From Ganoderma boninense (taxonomy: Eukaryota > Basidiomycota > Agaricomycetes > Polyporales > Polyporaceae): DNA of 64,000 bases. Position 1 is the first letter of the stretch; every line of letters begins with the position of its first letter. The notes below the pieces were generated by a model that was given only the letters and a program-made list of their open reading frames with translations, did not search any database and was not told the origin of the DNA. Where the stretch lies: assembly GCA_002900995.3 (NCBI GenBank), contig CM035308.1, positions 744,001-808,000 on the forward strand. Direction: 5' to 3'. Made by a program: the position numbers and the translations under genes. Shown piece after piece: positions 24,201 to 34,941 of the stretch.

Positions 24201-25463
24201 GCACAATGGCCTTGTTGAAGTCAGGGTTGGTGCTTTGGGCAATATCATAGTCGAGGTGCTCCTCGTAGCCAAGAACGTCCATGCCCTTGAAGATAAACTC
24301 GAAGAGCGTTTTCAAGTTCTCAGGACTGGGACTCGTAACGAAGATGTTAGAGTACCCGTGGGCAAGTGCTGCAGCGACGGCAAGGCCCAGGGCAGCGGAC
24401 TTTCCACGACCACGGGCTGCAGTGAGCGTCACAGTCGACGATAACGTCTTCTCAGCAATAGCATCGACGAAAGTAAGGATAGCTTGTGCTTGATCGATCG
24501 TCTTCGCGAGCTTAACGAGCTCACCGATGGGTTTCGTGTCAGCAAGACTGTCCTTCAGGTCTTTGAGCTCAGATTCCTCCTTGCCCTTTCCCCGAGCGTC
24601 CTCAATAGGCTTGATGTCTTTGCCACGAGAGATGGGCAAGACATTGAGCTCGTCATCTAGAACAAGACAGTCGTCGCAAGAGCCCAGAGAGAGGATAAAC
24701 CGCTCATTGAAGCGGGCGACCACTGAGTCGTGTGATGACGTCCGGTAACGTGCATGCACGTCCTGGGGAGAAATTGATAGGCCGCCATGGAGTCCAGAAT
24801 CTAAGGACGCACCATAGTCATGGCATAGAGCTGTCTTAGGGACTTCATGGTCTTCAGCATGATAACAACGAGGCCACCACCTTCGACCGTCTCTATTGTG
24901 CGCGCAAGAAGGTTGGGCGTAATCGCCTCGAAGTCTTGGAGTACGCACATGCCGAATGTCTGACCAAGAATTTTATGGGACTCCTTGTAGTATCTTCCAG
25001 GGCGGTGTAGGATGAATATGTAAAGACAAAGGAAAAGAACAGAGATACATACGTATACCGGATATCGGTGACGGTGATGAAGATCTCGAAGGGATCCTGC
25101 TCGTTAGGTTCCCGGATACCCCTCTTGACTTCTCTTTTGATCTTGGCCTCCCGCTTCTTTCGATGTCTGTGCGACTGCAGAGTGAGCCTGCATATATGTG
25201 CCAGAGCTGTTGAGACATACGTTGTGAAGCCCAGTTCCTTCTTGTAACACCATAGGACGGAAGGGCGGGCAGAGACCCGTGCTTGGGAGAGAAGGAAGTG
25301 CAGATTTACAACCTACAGAGCTTAGCAAAGATATGAATGCTGTGTAATGGCACACACCTGGTCCCTGCCCTTGTCCCCAACAAGCACGACGAACGAACGG
25401 TGGTTCTTTTTGACATTATTGTTGATGAGGATTGGGATGCGCGGGGTCGAGTTGCTTGCGCAT
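21282..25463 (-). CDS. KRE33: RNA cytidine acetyltransferase (KRE33/NAT10)
   Basis: Makes N4-acetylcytidine in 18S rRNA and tRNA using ATP and acetyl-CoA, in the nucleolus as part of small-subunit assembly. Order of parts: N-terminal MRKQLDPRIPIL, the TmcA-like domain, the Walker A helicase segment AARGRGKSAALG and the IIDEAAAIPLPL motif II. A GNAT acetyltransferase domain follows (VVRIATHPDYANMGYGARAL), then the tRNA-binding C-terminal domain and a Lys-rich tail (KKARRSMKKTKAR). About 1,050 residues are expected, the normal family size. Several introns are visible, for example near 25215-25320, 24070-24165 and 21510-22010. The frame breaks four times: G-run 25443-25446 right after the start, C-run 23378-23382, about 22383-22387 and about 22172-22186. 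All four are single-base changes inside highly conserved text. The gene is essential in yeast, so assembly error is the likely cause. Confidence 0.95.
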
Positions 25464-25899
25464 GGAGGTGGATGCTGAGAAATGTACAGAGCTAGCAGAC
25501 AGGAGGCACAATAATGATATATGTCCAGAGCAGATGCACAGGACACAGCGGCAGAGAAACTGGGAAAGACAAGCAAATTGAAGCGGGCCGTGGAGCGCTG
25601 GGCCGCGACAGATTCGGTAAGTGAGACTGCCATTTACGTAATACTCTGTGGACGTCCTCCAGTAATCTACGTACTTCACTCCTGCTCGACTATACGGTAC
25701 TCCTGTCAACCAACGTCTGACCAGATCATCTCAGAGAGCATGGTGGTCGGTTAACAACTGACTGTTCGCCGCTCTCATAACGCCTACCAGCCTGCATCTT
25801 TCTACCAATCAAAAATCCTAAAATCAGTTTCATTCTCTTGCCAATCTGCCAGTGAGTCCCACCTGAGTATCAACGTTTCAACCCTCGTCCCGAAGCACG

Positions 25900-27710
25900 A
25901 GTGAGTTCTTCTGCTGTCTCGCCTTGCCATGCTTAACGTCTACTATCTTTTTACAGTGAGCGCCACATCCCCATTTGTCTCTCAATGTCTTCAAGAGGCA
26001 TCCAAAAACACGGCCGATGCATTCAAACCCCCTCCCAAAGAAGAAACCGCAGCATTGCTAGCCCCCATGCTCCCATCCCCGCTCACCGAAGATGAGATCT
26101 GCTGCTTCTTTGCAGGTTTGCCCTCCAGGCCCCATCTCATCGCTCGCACTGGTGTCCCATGGAAGCCGATTCCCATAGGCATTTGGCAGCGCCCACACGC
26201 CAGAGAGCTTCGACCGGTGGGTAAACACGCCATCGCCGCTCCCGGAGTGTGGGAGAACCATGTAGGGCCCACACTCCTCAAGCTGCTCGACGACGAGAAC
26301 GTGCAGTGGAACACTATCGACGTGCACCGCATTCACTACGTCGGCTTTGACCACGAGGCCCCCTTCCCGGTCGTCGTGTGCATAGGCGTCAAGCTTGGTC
26401 TCCTCTCTGGTGAAGATGGAGCCCGTGTGGCCGAACGGTGCCAGGCGGTCCTCGACGGCTTCGGCTTTGGGGACGTAGAGGTCGCCATTAAGGCGTCTGA
26501 ACGCGTCCAGACGGCCGCCCCTGCGTTCGAAAAGTCCACCGTACGGAGCTCCCTCGGGAAAGACCCTGTGGCCCAGTTCTGCATGCCGTTCACCTCCAGT
26601 GTCGGGTGCCCCCTCTCGAGCGTAGCCCGTCCGGACGTCGAAGGGAGTGGCGGGTTCTTCTTTACGAACGGGGAGGATACCTCCAAGGTTTTCCTCCTCA
26701 CCACCCGCCACGCCGTCATCGACACGACCACTCGCGACCAGAATGTCGTCTACGATCACAAGGCCAGCGAGAGGCCACGCCGCCAGGACGTCACTGTGTT
26801 CGGTGAAAAGGGCATCGTCGAGCATTTAAAGGCCCTCCGGGTCAAGATTGGGTGCCAGTCCATGAATGTGGACACGTGCCAGGACTCGGTCGAACACGTG
26901 CAGACCCACATCAACGAGGGCAAGGGCAAGACGAGGAGCTGGTCGAAGTGCTCAATGATCGCCAAAGCTTGCTCAAGAAAGCGCAGGCGTGCATGATGGA
27001 CCTCGAAACGCTCTACGTCCATGTCGCGAAGCTGTACCTCTCCGAGTTGGGTCGCCTCCTCGGCTTCGTCAGCTACTCGCCCCCCCTCGGCTTCTCCCTC
27101 GGCGAGCACAAGTACACCGAAGACGTGGCTGTCATTGAGGTCGACGCCAACAAGATCGACCCCGGCACCTTCCGCCCGAACGTCCTGGACCTGCACTCCG
27201 AAATGGGGGGATGGGATCTGAAAATGATGCTGAATCCGCTGGGTTGGAAGCGAGGAGACCCAGATTTGTTCGAATATCCGTTCGACCTCCTCCTCCAGCT
27301 TCACGATATCATTCCCGATGCTGAGCTGCGTGACCCTACACAAAGGGACTCCAATGGCGACCGGGGTATCGTGGTCCTCAAGCGAGGCAAGACAACCGGC
27401 CTGACAGTCGGCCGTCTCAACAACATGCCTTCCTACACCAGGACCTACTGGGAGGACGGCACGTCCGATGTGTCTATGGAATGGCCTATCTTCAATTATG
27501 GCTACGACAAAGTGGGGGAGCGTGTTCTCAAAGGCGGGAGATTCTGGCTCAGTTGTCGTCGACCGCAAGGGTCGCATTGCTGGAGTCATCGCTGGCGCTG
27601 CTGGCTGCCGGCTCCCGACGGATGTGACTTACATGATTCCCGCTGAGTTCATTTACAACCAGATGCTCGCGCGTGGTATCGACATGAACGTCAACTTCAC
27701 GCTCACCTAG
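25900..27710 (+). CDS. chymotrypsin-fold (PA clan) protease-like protein
   Basis: Unnamed protein of about 585 residues. The N-terminal 200 residues form a domain I do not recognise (PWKPIPIGIWQ, HRIHYVGFDHEAPFPVVVCIGV). The C-terminal half looks like a trypsin-like serine protease. It has LLTTRHAV (His about residue 252), DVAVIEVDA (Asp about 390) and GDSGSVVVD followed by GRIAGVIAG (Ser about 530). This triad assignment is by motif only, and the spacing is wider than in simple trypsins. There is no signal peptide, so it is probably intracellular. The start is formed by splicing: exon 1 ends in A at 25900, the intron is 25901-25956, and TG follows at 25957, giving MSATSPF. Two single-base breaks lie near 26927-26931 and at GGGGG 27514-27518, and family-like sequence continues after each. 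Stop TAG is at 27708-27710. Confidence 0.72.
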
Positions 27711-28165
27711 ACAAGTACGCTGTGTGTGACATTCCATAACTTCTTCTCTCTAATGATATTCACAACGGATATGACTCAGGCTTGCGAGGCTATAGGGACG
27801 GAGCTTTGGTAGCACGGTGAGAAATGACATCGCGACACGCCCTGTTCCTCAATAGCAGTTACCCAGACGGTCGCAACGTACCGGCATACTGTCTCCCATG
27901 GGGGACAAGACGCTACCCAACATCGTTCCTGGCACGAGAGAAGTACGATTATCGTCCAAGTCATCATTAGATGCAAATGTGTACGAAGGGCACCAACATT
28001 TGGACGTTCAAATTGACCATATGTATCTGTATCACTGTGCCCTGACAAAAAGCAGATACTGCTGGAAGAGGCCACGATTATGGAACAAAAGCATCACGAA
28101 TGACTGCGGGCTCGCCACGCGCATTACATATTGTCCTATGGTGCACTGAAACACTCACTAAATTC
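27711..28165. other. intergenic between convergent genes
   Basis: 3' flanks of the protease-like gene and the minus-strand hypothetical gene. Nothing else was seen. Confidence 0.45.
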
Positions 28166-28686
28166 TCAGTAGTGCAACTTCGGCTGATAAGATGCAGGGT
28201 CGCCGCCTTTCCCAGTGGCCGGCTGAATGACGTACACCAACTGTTCAGCGGGAGCGACGAGGGCGACGGACAATGGGGTGCCGTCGTCGACATGACTGTG
28301 AACGTGGTCCGCTAGTAATTTGACGAGGACCCAGCGTTTGACTGCGCGGTGTAACTGGCGAATGGTTGTCTGGTGCAGGACGATGCACAGTGAACCTCAA
28401 CAAGAGAAGATTCGCGTGTAAGTAGACGCCCATAGCACGAGGGGAATCTGAGATTCTCGATCACGCACGAGAGGCAATACAAGCGCGTGTGCTCGGAGAT
28501 GGGGAGCGGGAGCTTTCCAGCGCTGCGTCGGACGTGTTCGAATGCTGCGCCGAAGGACGGATATCTATCCACTTATCTAGCTATTGTCCACTCCTGCTAC
28601 CTGGGTGGCTGTCCTTCTCGCTTTCTTTGTGACGCCGCAATGCCTCCGTGCTCGACTCGCCTGATGGGGCTCCGCGGGTTGCCCAT
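28166..28686 (-). CDS. small hypothetical protein, splicing uncertain
   Basis: I do not recognise the protein. The minus strand carries three coding-like segments that follow one another. The first is an ATG at 28686 with a basic N terminus (MGNPRSPIRRVEHGG). The second is a segment near 28400-28565 (DRYPSFGAAFEHVRR ... TRLYCLSCVIENL). The third is a C-terminal part ending at TGA 28166 (RAVKRWVLVKLLADHVHSHV, then APAEQLVYVIQPATGKGGD). The sequence is balanced and protein-like, unlike the other frames here. The gaps between segments would be unusually short introns (under 45 bp) or need single-base corrections, so the exact model is open. Confidence 0.4.
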
Positions 28687-29162
28687 TTTGAAGGTCGCGG
28701 CGACAGTTGGCCACCGAATCGCGGAGCCGAGGCAGTGGGCTGCAGTGAGGGAGGTTGGTGGGGGGCTGTGGTGACAGCTAGTGTTCCGGGGAGAAAGTTC
28801 GAGGGCTGTTGGAGAGAAAGGCACCATTAATTAGGTAAAGTGCATCGTGTTTTTTGGCGAATCGGATCCCGGTCCAGTGCGACGGCTGCTGGAGACCTGC
28901 CCCTCCCCGCACCAATCTTTGTCGCCCCACCTTTCCTCCTCCCCCAAGGTGGCCCGTGGCCTGATCTGCCATGGAGCTGTTTACCAACCCAAAGCAGTCT
29001 CAAGTCACTCTGGTCGCCAAAGTAAGTCTCGAGCGTCCCTTTGTTCTCCGGGTGGCGGCCTGCAGAATGCGGAGTATAAAGCCTTTGGTCTTTTAGGATG
29101 CGACCTACGGGCTTGACTCCTCTCCGCGCAAAGCCTCCCCGCGCTCTCCCACCGCTGCCGCC
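28687..29162. other. intergenic between divergent genes
   Basis: Promoter-side space between the minus-strand hypothetical gene and the plus-strand gene at 29163. C-rich tracts near 28900-28950. No gene seen. Confidence 0.45.
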
Positions 29163-30110
29163 ATGAAGACGATCAAGAACCTGTTCACCGTCCCGCCGTT
29201 GTCCCCGACGAGGAGCTCGCGTTTGTCTTGCCTCCAATGCAAGAAGTCTTTCAAGCCCTCCGACCAAGATCAGGTCTACTGTTCCATCAACTGCTCGCGC
29301 ATGGAATCCTGGCTCGCCATGAACAGGAAGCATGTAGCCAAGCAGCGCGCCCTCGGTTTACTCCCAGACTCCAACGCTGGCGCTTCTGACACCAAGCGAC
29401 TTTTTCTCGCCCCTTTGAGGTTCTCGCCCTCGGACAAACTTGCCACTGCGCGTCCCTCTACAGCCCCTCCCTGGCGAGTCGAGTTCCCGCGACCGCCGCC
29501 ATCGAACAGAGACGGCCATGGCACTCCAAGACGAGTATTGCGCAAGCGTTCGGTGTCCACCAGCTGCGCGAGTTCTCCCCGTACCCTGTGTTCCCTCCCG
29601 TCGCCACTACCGCCCTCGCCGAGCAGGAGCACCTTCCAGCGCGTGTCGCGCAGAATCTCTCAGACCCCTTCCCAGGCCAGCACGGTCGTCGCAGACCCCT
29701 TTTATGAACCCGGACCATCCGAGCACGACGCATACACCCGCCTCGTCCTTCAGAACCGGTCTTCCGTCACACTTGCCCATCTGCCGCGCCCCCGCTTGAC
29801 CTCATCCATCACGACACCAGCCCCCTCGACCACGCCCCGCACGCCCAAGACACCCTTCCTGACCCGCACGCCGAATCCCGCCATCATGTCCCATGCGGCC
29901 GCACGCCCCAGCACGTTCCCCGGCCCGCTCAAGAAATCGATAACAGGTGCGCCTGGCACGCCCCCAGCCGAGGGCGCACCGCCAACGCCAGGGCCGCCAC
30001 CAGAGTCAGGTCCCCCAGCGAGGCTCCGGGCGGGCTTTGATCGCCGCGCGGCGAGGCCCAGGTCGAACTCGTTTGGCGGCTTCGGGTCCCTGGCCATTCA
30101 TGCCACCTGA
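29163..30110 (+). CDS. hypothetical protein with N-terminal paired-cysteine motif
   Basis: A single uninterrupted exon of 315 residues, unusual here where most genes are split. Near the N terminus is CLQCKKSF followed by VYCSINCSR, two Cys pairs spaced as in a small zinc-binding finger. This resembles the first half of a MYND or FCS-type finger, but I cannot assign it. The remainder is rich in Ser, Pro, Thr and Arg (TPRTPKTPFLTRTPNP, PPAEGAPPTPGPPPESGPP) and is predicted disordered. The C-terminal end has ARPRSNSFGGFGSLA. The many S/T-P sites suggest phosphorylation, and a regulatory role is only inference. I could not name a homologue. Confidence 0.65.
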   Translation: MKTIKNLFTVPPLSPTRSSRLSCLQCKKSFKPSDQDQVYCSINCSRMESWLAMNRKHVAKQRALGLLPDSNAGASDTKRLFLAPLRFSPSDKLATARPSTAPPWRVEFPRPPPSNRDGHGTPRRVLRKRSVSTSCASSPRTLCSLPSPLPPSPSRSTFQRVSRRISQTPSQASTVVADPFYEPGPSEHDAYTRLVLQNRSSVTLAHLPRPRLTSSITTPAPSTTPRTPKTPFLTRTPNPAIMSHAAARPSTFPGPLKKSITGAPGTPPAEGAPPTPGPPPESGPPARLRAGFDRRAARPRSNSFGGFGSLAIHAT

Positions 30111-32396
30111 GCCTGGCTCGGGATCCGGTCTCACACGCGTTCTTTTCTGCCTTTTCGCCGCGCATACAGTGCGCGCGGATGCGTGTATGGAGAGCGCCGA
30201 CGAGGGGCGACGGACAGGAACGAACTTTACGATATCCTCCCAGGACTTGATCGTGATGCTTTTTCACGCTGCATGCAGACTGCACAGGACCATCATCCAT
30301 GGACGGGCTGCCTCACGTTTTCGTCTCGTATGCATACGACCGTATTTTATTACAATCAGGTATTAGAGTGTTGTTGTTCATTCGTCGTTAGTGCATTTGC
30401 GGCCGTGGTGTATCCATCAGCAAAAGCGCAACCGTGCTGCAAGGCGCTACCTGACCTACAAAGGGACGCAAGAGTTCGCAGGCTCCGGCTCTATCCGGCA
30501 GGACCCTACAGCGACCAGGAGGCTACGATTATCGCCTGTAGGATCCTATCGTGTACGATACGCTATTGTAGAGCAATGCAGTCGATTGGCCGGACCCGTT
30601 GGATAGCTGCATTGCCATGCAAGTCATCCATCGGATGCGACGGTGAGTTACATGGCACTGTAGTGCCGCACAGGATTTGCGCCTCCCGCCATGATTCTCA
30701 CTGACAGTCATTATTCTGGGTTGAATTCAATCCGCGATCACCGTCGACGCCGTCAGCCATCAAATACTGATTCCACTCATAGCGCCAGTGAGCCTGGGGA
30801 CGCCCACCGGGCCAATGCCCAAGCTGTCCCTCAGCGCTCAGCGGTCTCCCTTTTCAAGTACAAGCAAGGAGTCCCCAGTGTGCTGCATTGAGCCGAATCG
30901 TACCCCAGTGGCTCGTTACCCCAATGGATTCACCTCTCGGTCCTCGGCCGGACGCGCTCGAATTGGCAGGAAGGGAAAGGTTTGCTAATGACGTCATCGC
31001 TGCCTCCTCCCAACATTTATAGGCGCGGGGCGTTCAACTTCACCCCAAAGCGACTTGTCTTGTTCCACCATCTTCCCCACTCGCACTCTCTCCCCTGGCT
31101 TGAAATCAGTGTCTTCGATCTTATGTACTTCCCTCCTCCTACCAAACCCCGTTTTCGCCATCTTTCCTCTCCGGTACTAGGCCCAGGTGCGTCGATTTTC
31201 ATCCCTGCGACTTGAATAGGCCGCATAGCAGGTACGGTTCCTTGCATCAGGCTGGGTATGTTTGGCTGGCGGCCGAGTCGGTCTTTGGGACTATTCAGAG
31301 TGAGCTACAGGCTCCGACACTCCTTTGTCACCCAGAATGTTCAGAGGTGCGTGCTCGCTGTATTACGAGTTTGGGCGAAGCGCGATCACGACCATCATAC
31401 ATCCGCGCGACAATTCAGGTGCGTGCTTAAATGTCTCGTAGGAGCGTCCAGGTAAGCACTGCGCTTTATTCATGGCCAATTCTGGAGTTTGCGGCACTCG
31501 GAGCACATCGTTGATAGTACGGTGAGTGGTTCGTGATGCGCTGGGCTCTCCCCTCGTACACCCCCCGTCCCATATATTTCCTCGGAGTTTATTACTAGCC
31601 TGTCCGTAGTATACATAACCTCGAATATAATTAATTTTGTTCATTAATCATTATCCGTTGCGGCGATCGCGGTTTGCGTGGAAGCGAAGGTCAGCGTCCT
31701 CCCCCATTTTCCACAGGAATTCGTAGGTCTCTACAGCGATAGGGTGGGTCAACTATACGCCCCTACCGTGACACATGCGAAGCTCTATAGAGTCCTACAA
31801 GCCTCTGCAGTTTGCCACCGGTCTGGCTACAAACATCTACAGGGCCTTGTGCGCTATGCTGTAAGCCCCTGCATATCACTACGACATCCTACAGGACTCC
31901 GCGGGGTACTTACGATCCCCTACTAACCTTGTAGATAATTACTAGACACTGCATATCCCTGCAATCCCGCTGCCTAGTTTGCTGATGTCGCATTCCGATT
32001 TCCCTTGTCTGTGGGACCCTCATAGGCGCTCACGAACCTTCTCATCCCGGACAGATCTCGACACACTGCACGAAGTAAGTACATAGCTCGAAATAATGGC
32101 TGTCAAAATGTTTTTACTACTATCCCTGCCATTGAGGACTGCTGGATTTCACGCCTGGGAAGTGGTATGTAACCGAGTACGAAGAACCCTGGACCTGTAC
32201 CGGAGCGGGCCCTCCGCCTTGTGTGGTCTTCGTCGCAGCCTGGCTCTATCCGTACCGTATAAGTTCTAATTTCTACAAACCTCACATACGCGCTCCGCAT
32301 GTATACAGGTCCTACAGCCACTGCCTGCCATCCCAAGTTGGTGTTTTGCAACCGACTGTGGGTAGAACTCATTTGCCTGTCGGGTACAGGAAGGCC
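30111..32396. other. 2.3-kb gene-free stretch
   Basis: The longest gene-free block in the window. All frames are short. The composition is more AT-rich than the neighbouring genes, especially 31500-31660. CCTACAG/TCTACAG-like motifs recur on either strand (near 30503, 30537, 31731, 31837, 31890 and 32312). I recognised no transposase, terminal repeats or RNA gene. It may be decayed mobile DNA, but nothing proves it. Confidence 0.4.
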
Positions 32397-34573
32397 TCAG
32401 GATTCGGTGAGTATGAGCTGTCGCGCTCGATCTGATCGAGATTTAACGGTGCACCGGAAGTCTTCAGGATACCTGGCATTCCAACTCGTCAGTTACCTTG
32501 ACTTGAAGGAGCACTACGATGAGGACGAGATTAATCGACCGCACTGACGTTGTCAGGGTGTCTGTCATTTTATACTCGATGACGATGGGTTACCCTGCTC
32601 GTCCAGCGCAGGAGTGATATCGAAGGTGTGTAGGATGGACGCGATGTTGATGAAGAGGGACGAGTTCGCGAAGTATCGTCCAGGACACGTTCTGCGAGGT
32701 AGGAACATACGTTACGGAAAGCGTTGTTAATTGTCATCACTTGACTCATTGTGAATTACTGACCTCCTTCCGTATCCAAATACAAAGCGGCCGGGATCGG
32801 GAGCGTTTGGATCGAGGCCCCCGTCCTCGTCGAGGTATCGCTCCGGATTGAAGCGCTCTGGTTCTGGGTAGGTTTCGGGGTCGTGCAAACACGCCCTGAG
32901 GAATAATATTTCTTAGTGCCAGCTTCCTACTATCGTCAGGACACAGTCGACTCACCAGCTATTCCCGAGGAGAATTGTTCCCTTTGGGATGAAGTACCCG
33001 TCATACTCCATGTCCTCCGTGGTGACGTGAGGGATGCTGAACGGCAGGACGACGTGCCACCGCAAGGCCTCCTTGACGATCGCGGTAATGTACGGCAGCG
33101 CCTCCTTGTCCTCGTGATCAGGGAGACGGTGGGTGCCGACGACAGCATCGAGCTGTGCTTGCGCTTTCTTCTGCACATCTGGGTAGAGGGACATCGCAAG
33201 GAAGAACGCTTGCAGCGTCGAGAACGTCTGTTGGCACGCCAGGATGTTAGCGGAACAGAGGTATGGATACTTGACAGGACTCACGGTGTCAGCTCCAGCT
33301 AAAGGAGACATAGACATGGTTAGACCAACTAGACCGCGTGGAGGATCTTTTAATGTACCTTCGAAGGCGCCGAGTGCAATATTCTTCGCAATGTCCATCT
33401 GGGTCTCCGCTAAATTCGAGTCTCTGGTGGATCTGGAAGGTTCAGGCTCGTCCTGCTTCCTCGCCTTCTCCGCCATTTGAGCCACAATCGATTGCGGTGA
33501 ATCGGGAACGTGAAGGCCCTAAGTATTATGTTAGTAGTAATGCCCGCTGAGGAGGACGAGCCATCGACACTGACCAACAGTTCCAGACTTTGCGCGAACA
33601 ACAGCTCTTTGACGTGCTCAGCGGCCGCTCGCCATCCAGCCAGCTCTCTCTGAAAGCCGGCGCCGGGGACCCACTCTGGGACGTATTCGAGGATCGGCAA
33701 GTACTGAAGCAAGTACCGGCCTGGAGTGAGCGCCACGACGGCTGCGACGGCCTTCTCGACGAGAGCGATGTACGGGTCGTCCTTCTCGGCGATGTCGACG
33801 CCATACGCGACCTTCACGATCGTCGCCGAGAAGGTGCTTCAATTGCAGGTTGAACCCTGCTGTGAGCCCGGGACCGCTTCTCTCGAAACAGAAGCATGAA
33901 AGAAACACCACTGACTAACGAATATGATCATACAGGTCGGTCGGATCCGCAAGGAGTTTCCTTAAAAACACATGGGCCGATTGCTTCTGGACGGAATAGT
34001 ACTTTTCGGTGGCTGCGGGGTAGAAATGTTGCCAGAAAGCGCGTCGGTGCCGTCGCCACCGAGCGCCGTAAGCCATGAGCGACATCTGGAAGTCTTGCCC
34101 GCACCTACAGTCATAGCATGCATGTCAGCGGATGTGGTGGTAAGAGAGGTGTCCCAGGGACACTCACAGACGAACAACAGGCGAGTGCTCGCGGTCGGAG
34201 GTGACGGAGGACCGTTTGTCAAGGAGCTCGAAGATGGATCTCGGGCTCCCGAGAACGCAGATGTGCCGGCCCAGCACTTTGAGATGGACGATATCCGAGT
34301 CTTGCATGGTGTCAAAATACATGCGGACAGGAGATTTGCAGGTGAATACGACTCACTGTATGCCGCACATAGATCGCGATGCGCTTTCCACAATTGAGAC
34401 TTGCGCATGTGCGAGAGGTTCCCTACCAAGGGGAAAGGCGTTGGTCCTGGAGGAAGAGGCCGCCCGCCACTGCGGGCTCTCCATCTCGCCAAAGATAAGA
34501 CATAGAGGGTGGCGGACAAGGCGAGAAACGCAAAAAGCGGGAAAGACATGGTCGTGTAGAGAGCACCGTCCAT
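32397..34573 (-). CDS. cytochrome P450 monooxygenase 2 (one frame break)
   Basis: Paralogue of P450-1 and P450-3. It starts at ATG 34573 with a hydrophobic anchor (FPLFAFLALSATLYVLSL), then LPPGPTPFPLVGN. The I-helix AGADT region, the K-helix KEALRW, the PERF region and the heme loop FGYGRRTCPGRY are all present. The exon pattern matches the other two genes. The intron at 32896-32955, after the GNSW codons, uses a normal GT donor where P450-1 and P450-3 use GC. Near the 3' end a TGA appears early (at about 32572) because one base is missing at the GGG run 32587-32589. Correcting it restores the family sequence, and the final exon then codes YPEDFRCTVKSRS and ends at TGA 32397. It lies head-to-tail with P450-3, with the 3' end of P450-3 about 370 bp upstream of its start. 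The substrate is unknown. Confidence 0.9.
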
Positions 34574-34941
34574 GCTGTGGTCAGAGATTGTAATGGGCGT
34601 ATTCCGGGGATGCACGCCTTATATCGTAAACCGTCTCATAGATGCTCCCCAAGTCGCGCGTGTGACGCCCGGCGAATACTATCTCGTAAACACCAGAACG
34701 CTCACTGCAGAGGGTAACGCCCATTTCCGCAAACTCGTCGAACTGGTGACGGAGTAGAAGCCACGACATCGCGAGCTGACGACCATGACAATCGCCCAGT
34801 GCATTCAGTCCAGCCAGACGCGGGTCTCAACATGCCGAAGAAATCGGAAGCTTAAAAGCGTTTTAGGAGTGGTTCAGAGCGGTGGATCTTCTTCCGACAA
34901 TGAACATGACATAAACGGTACCCCGACATCGGGTCGCCTTT

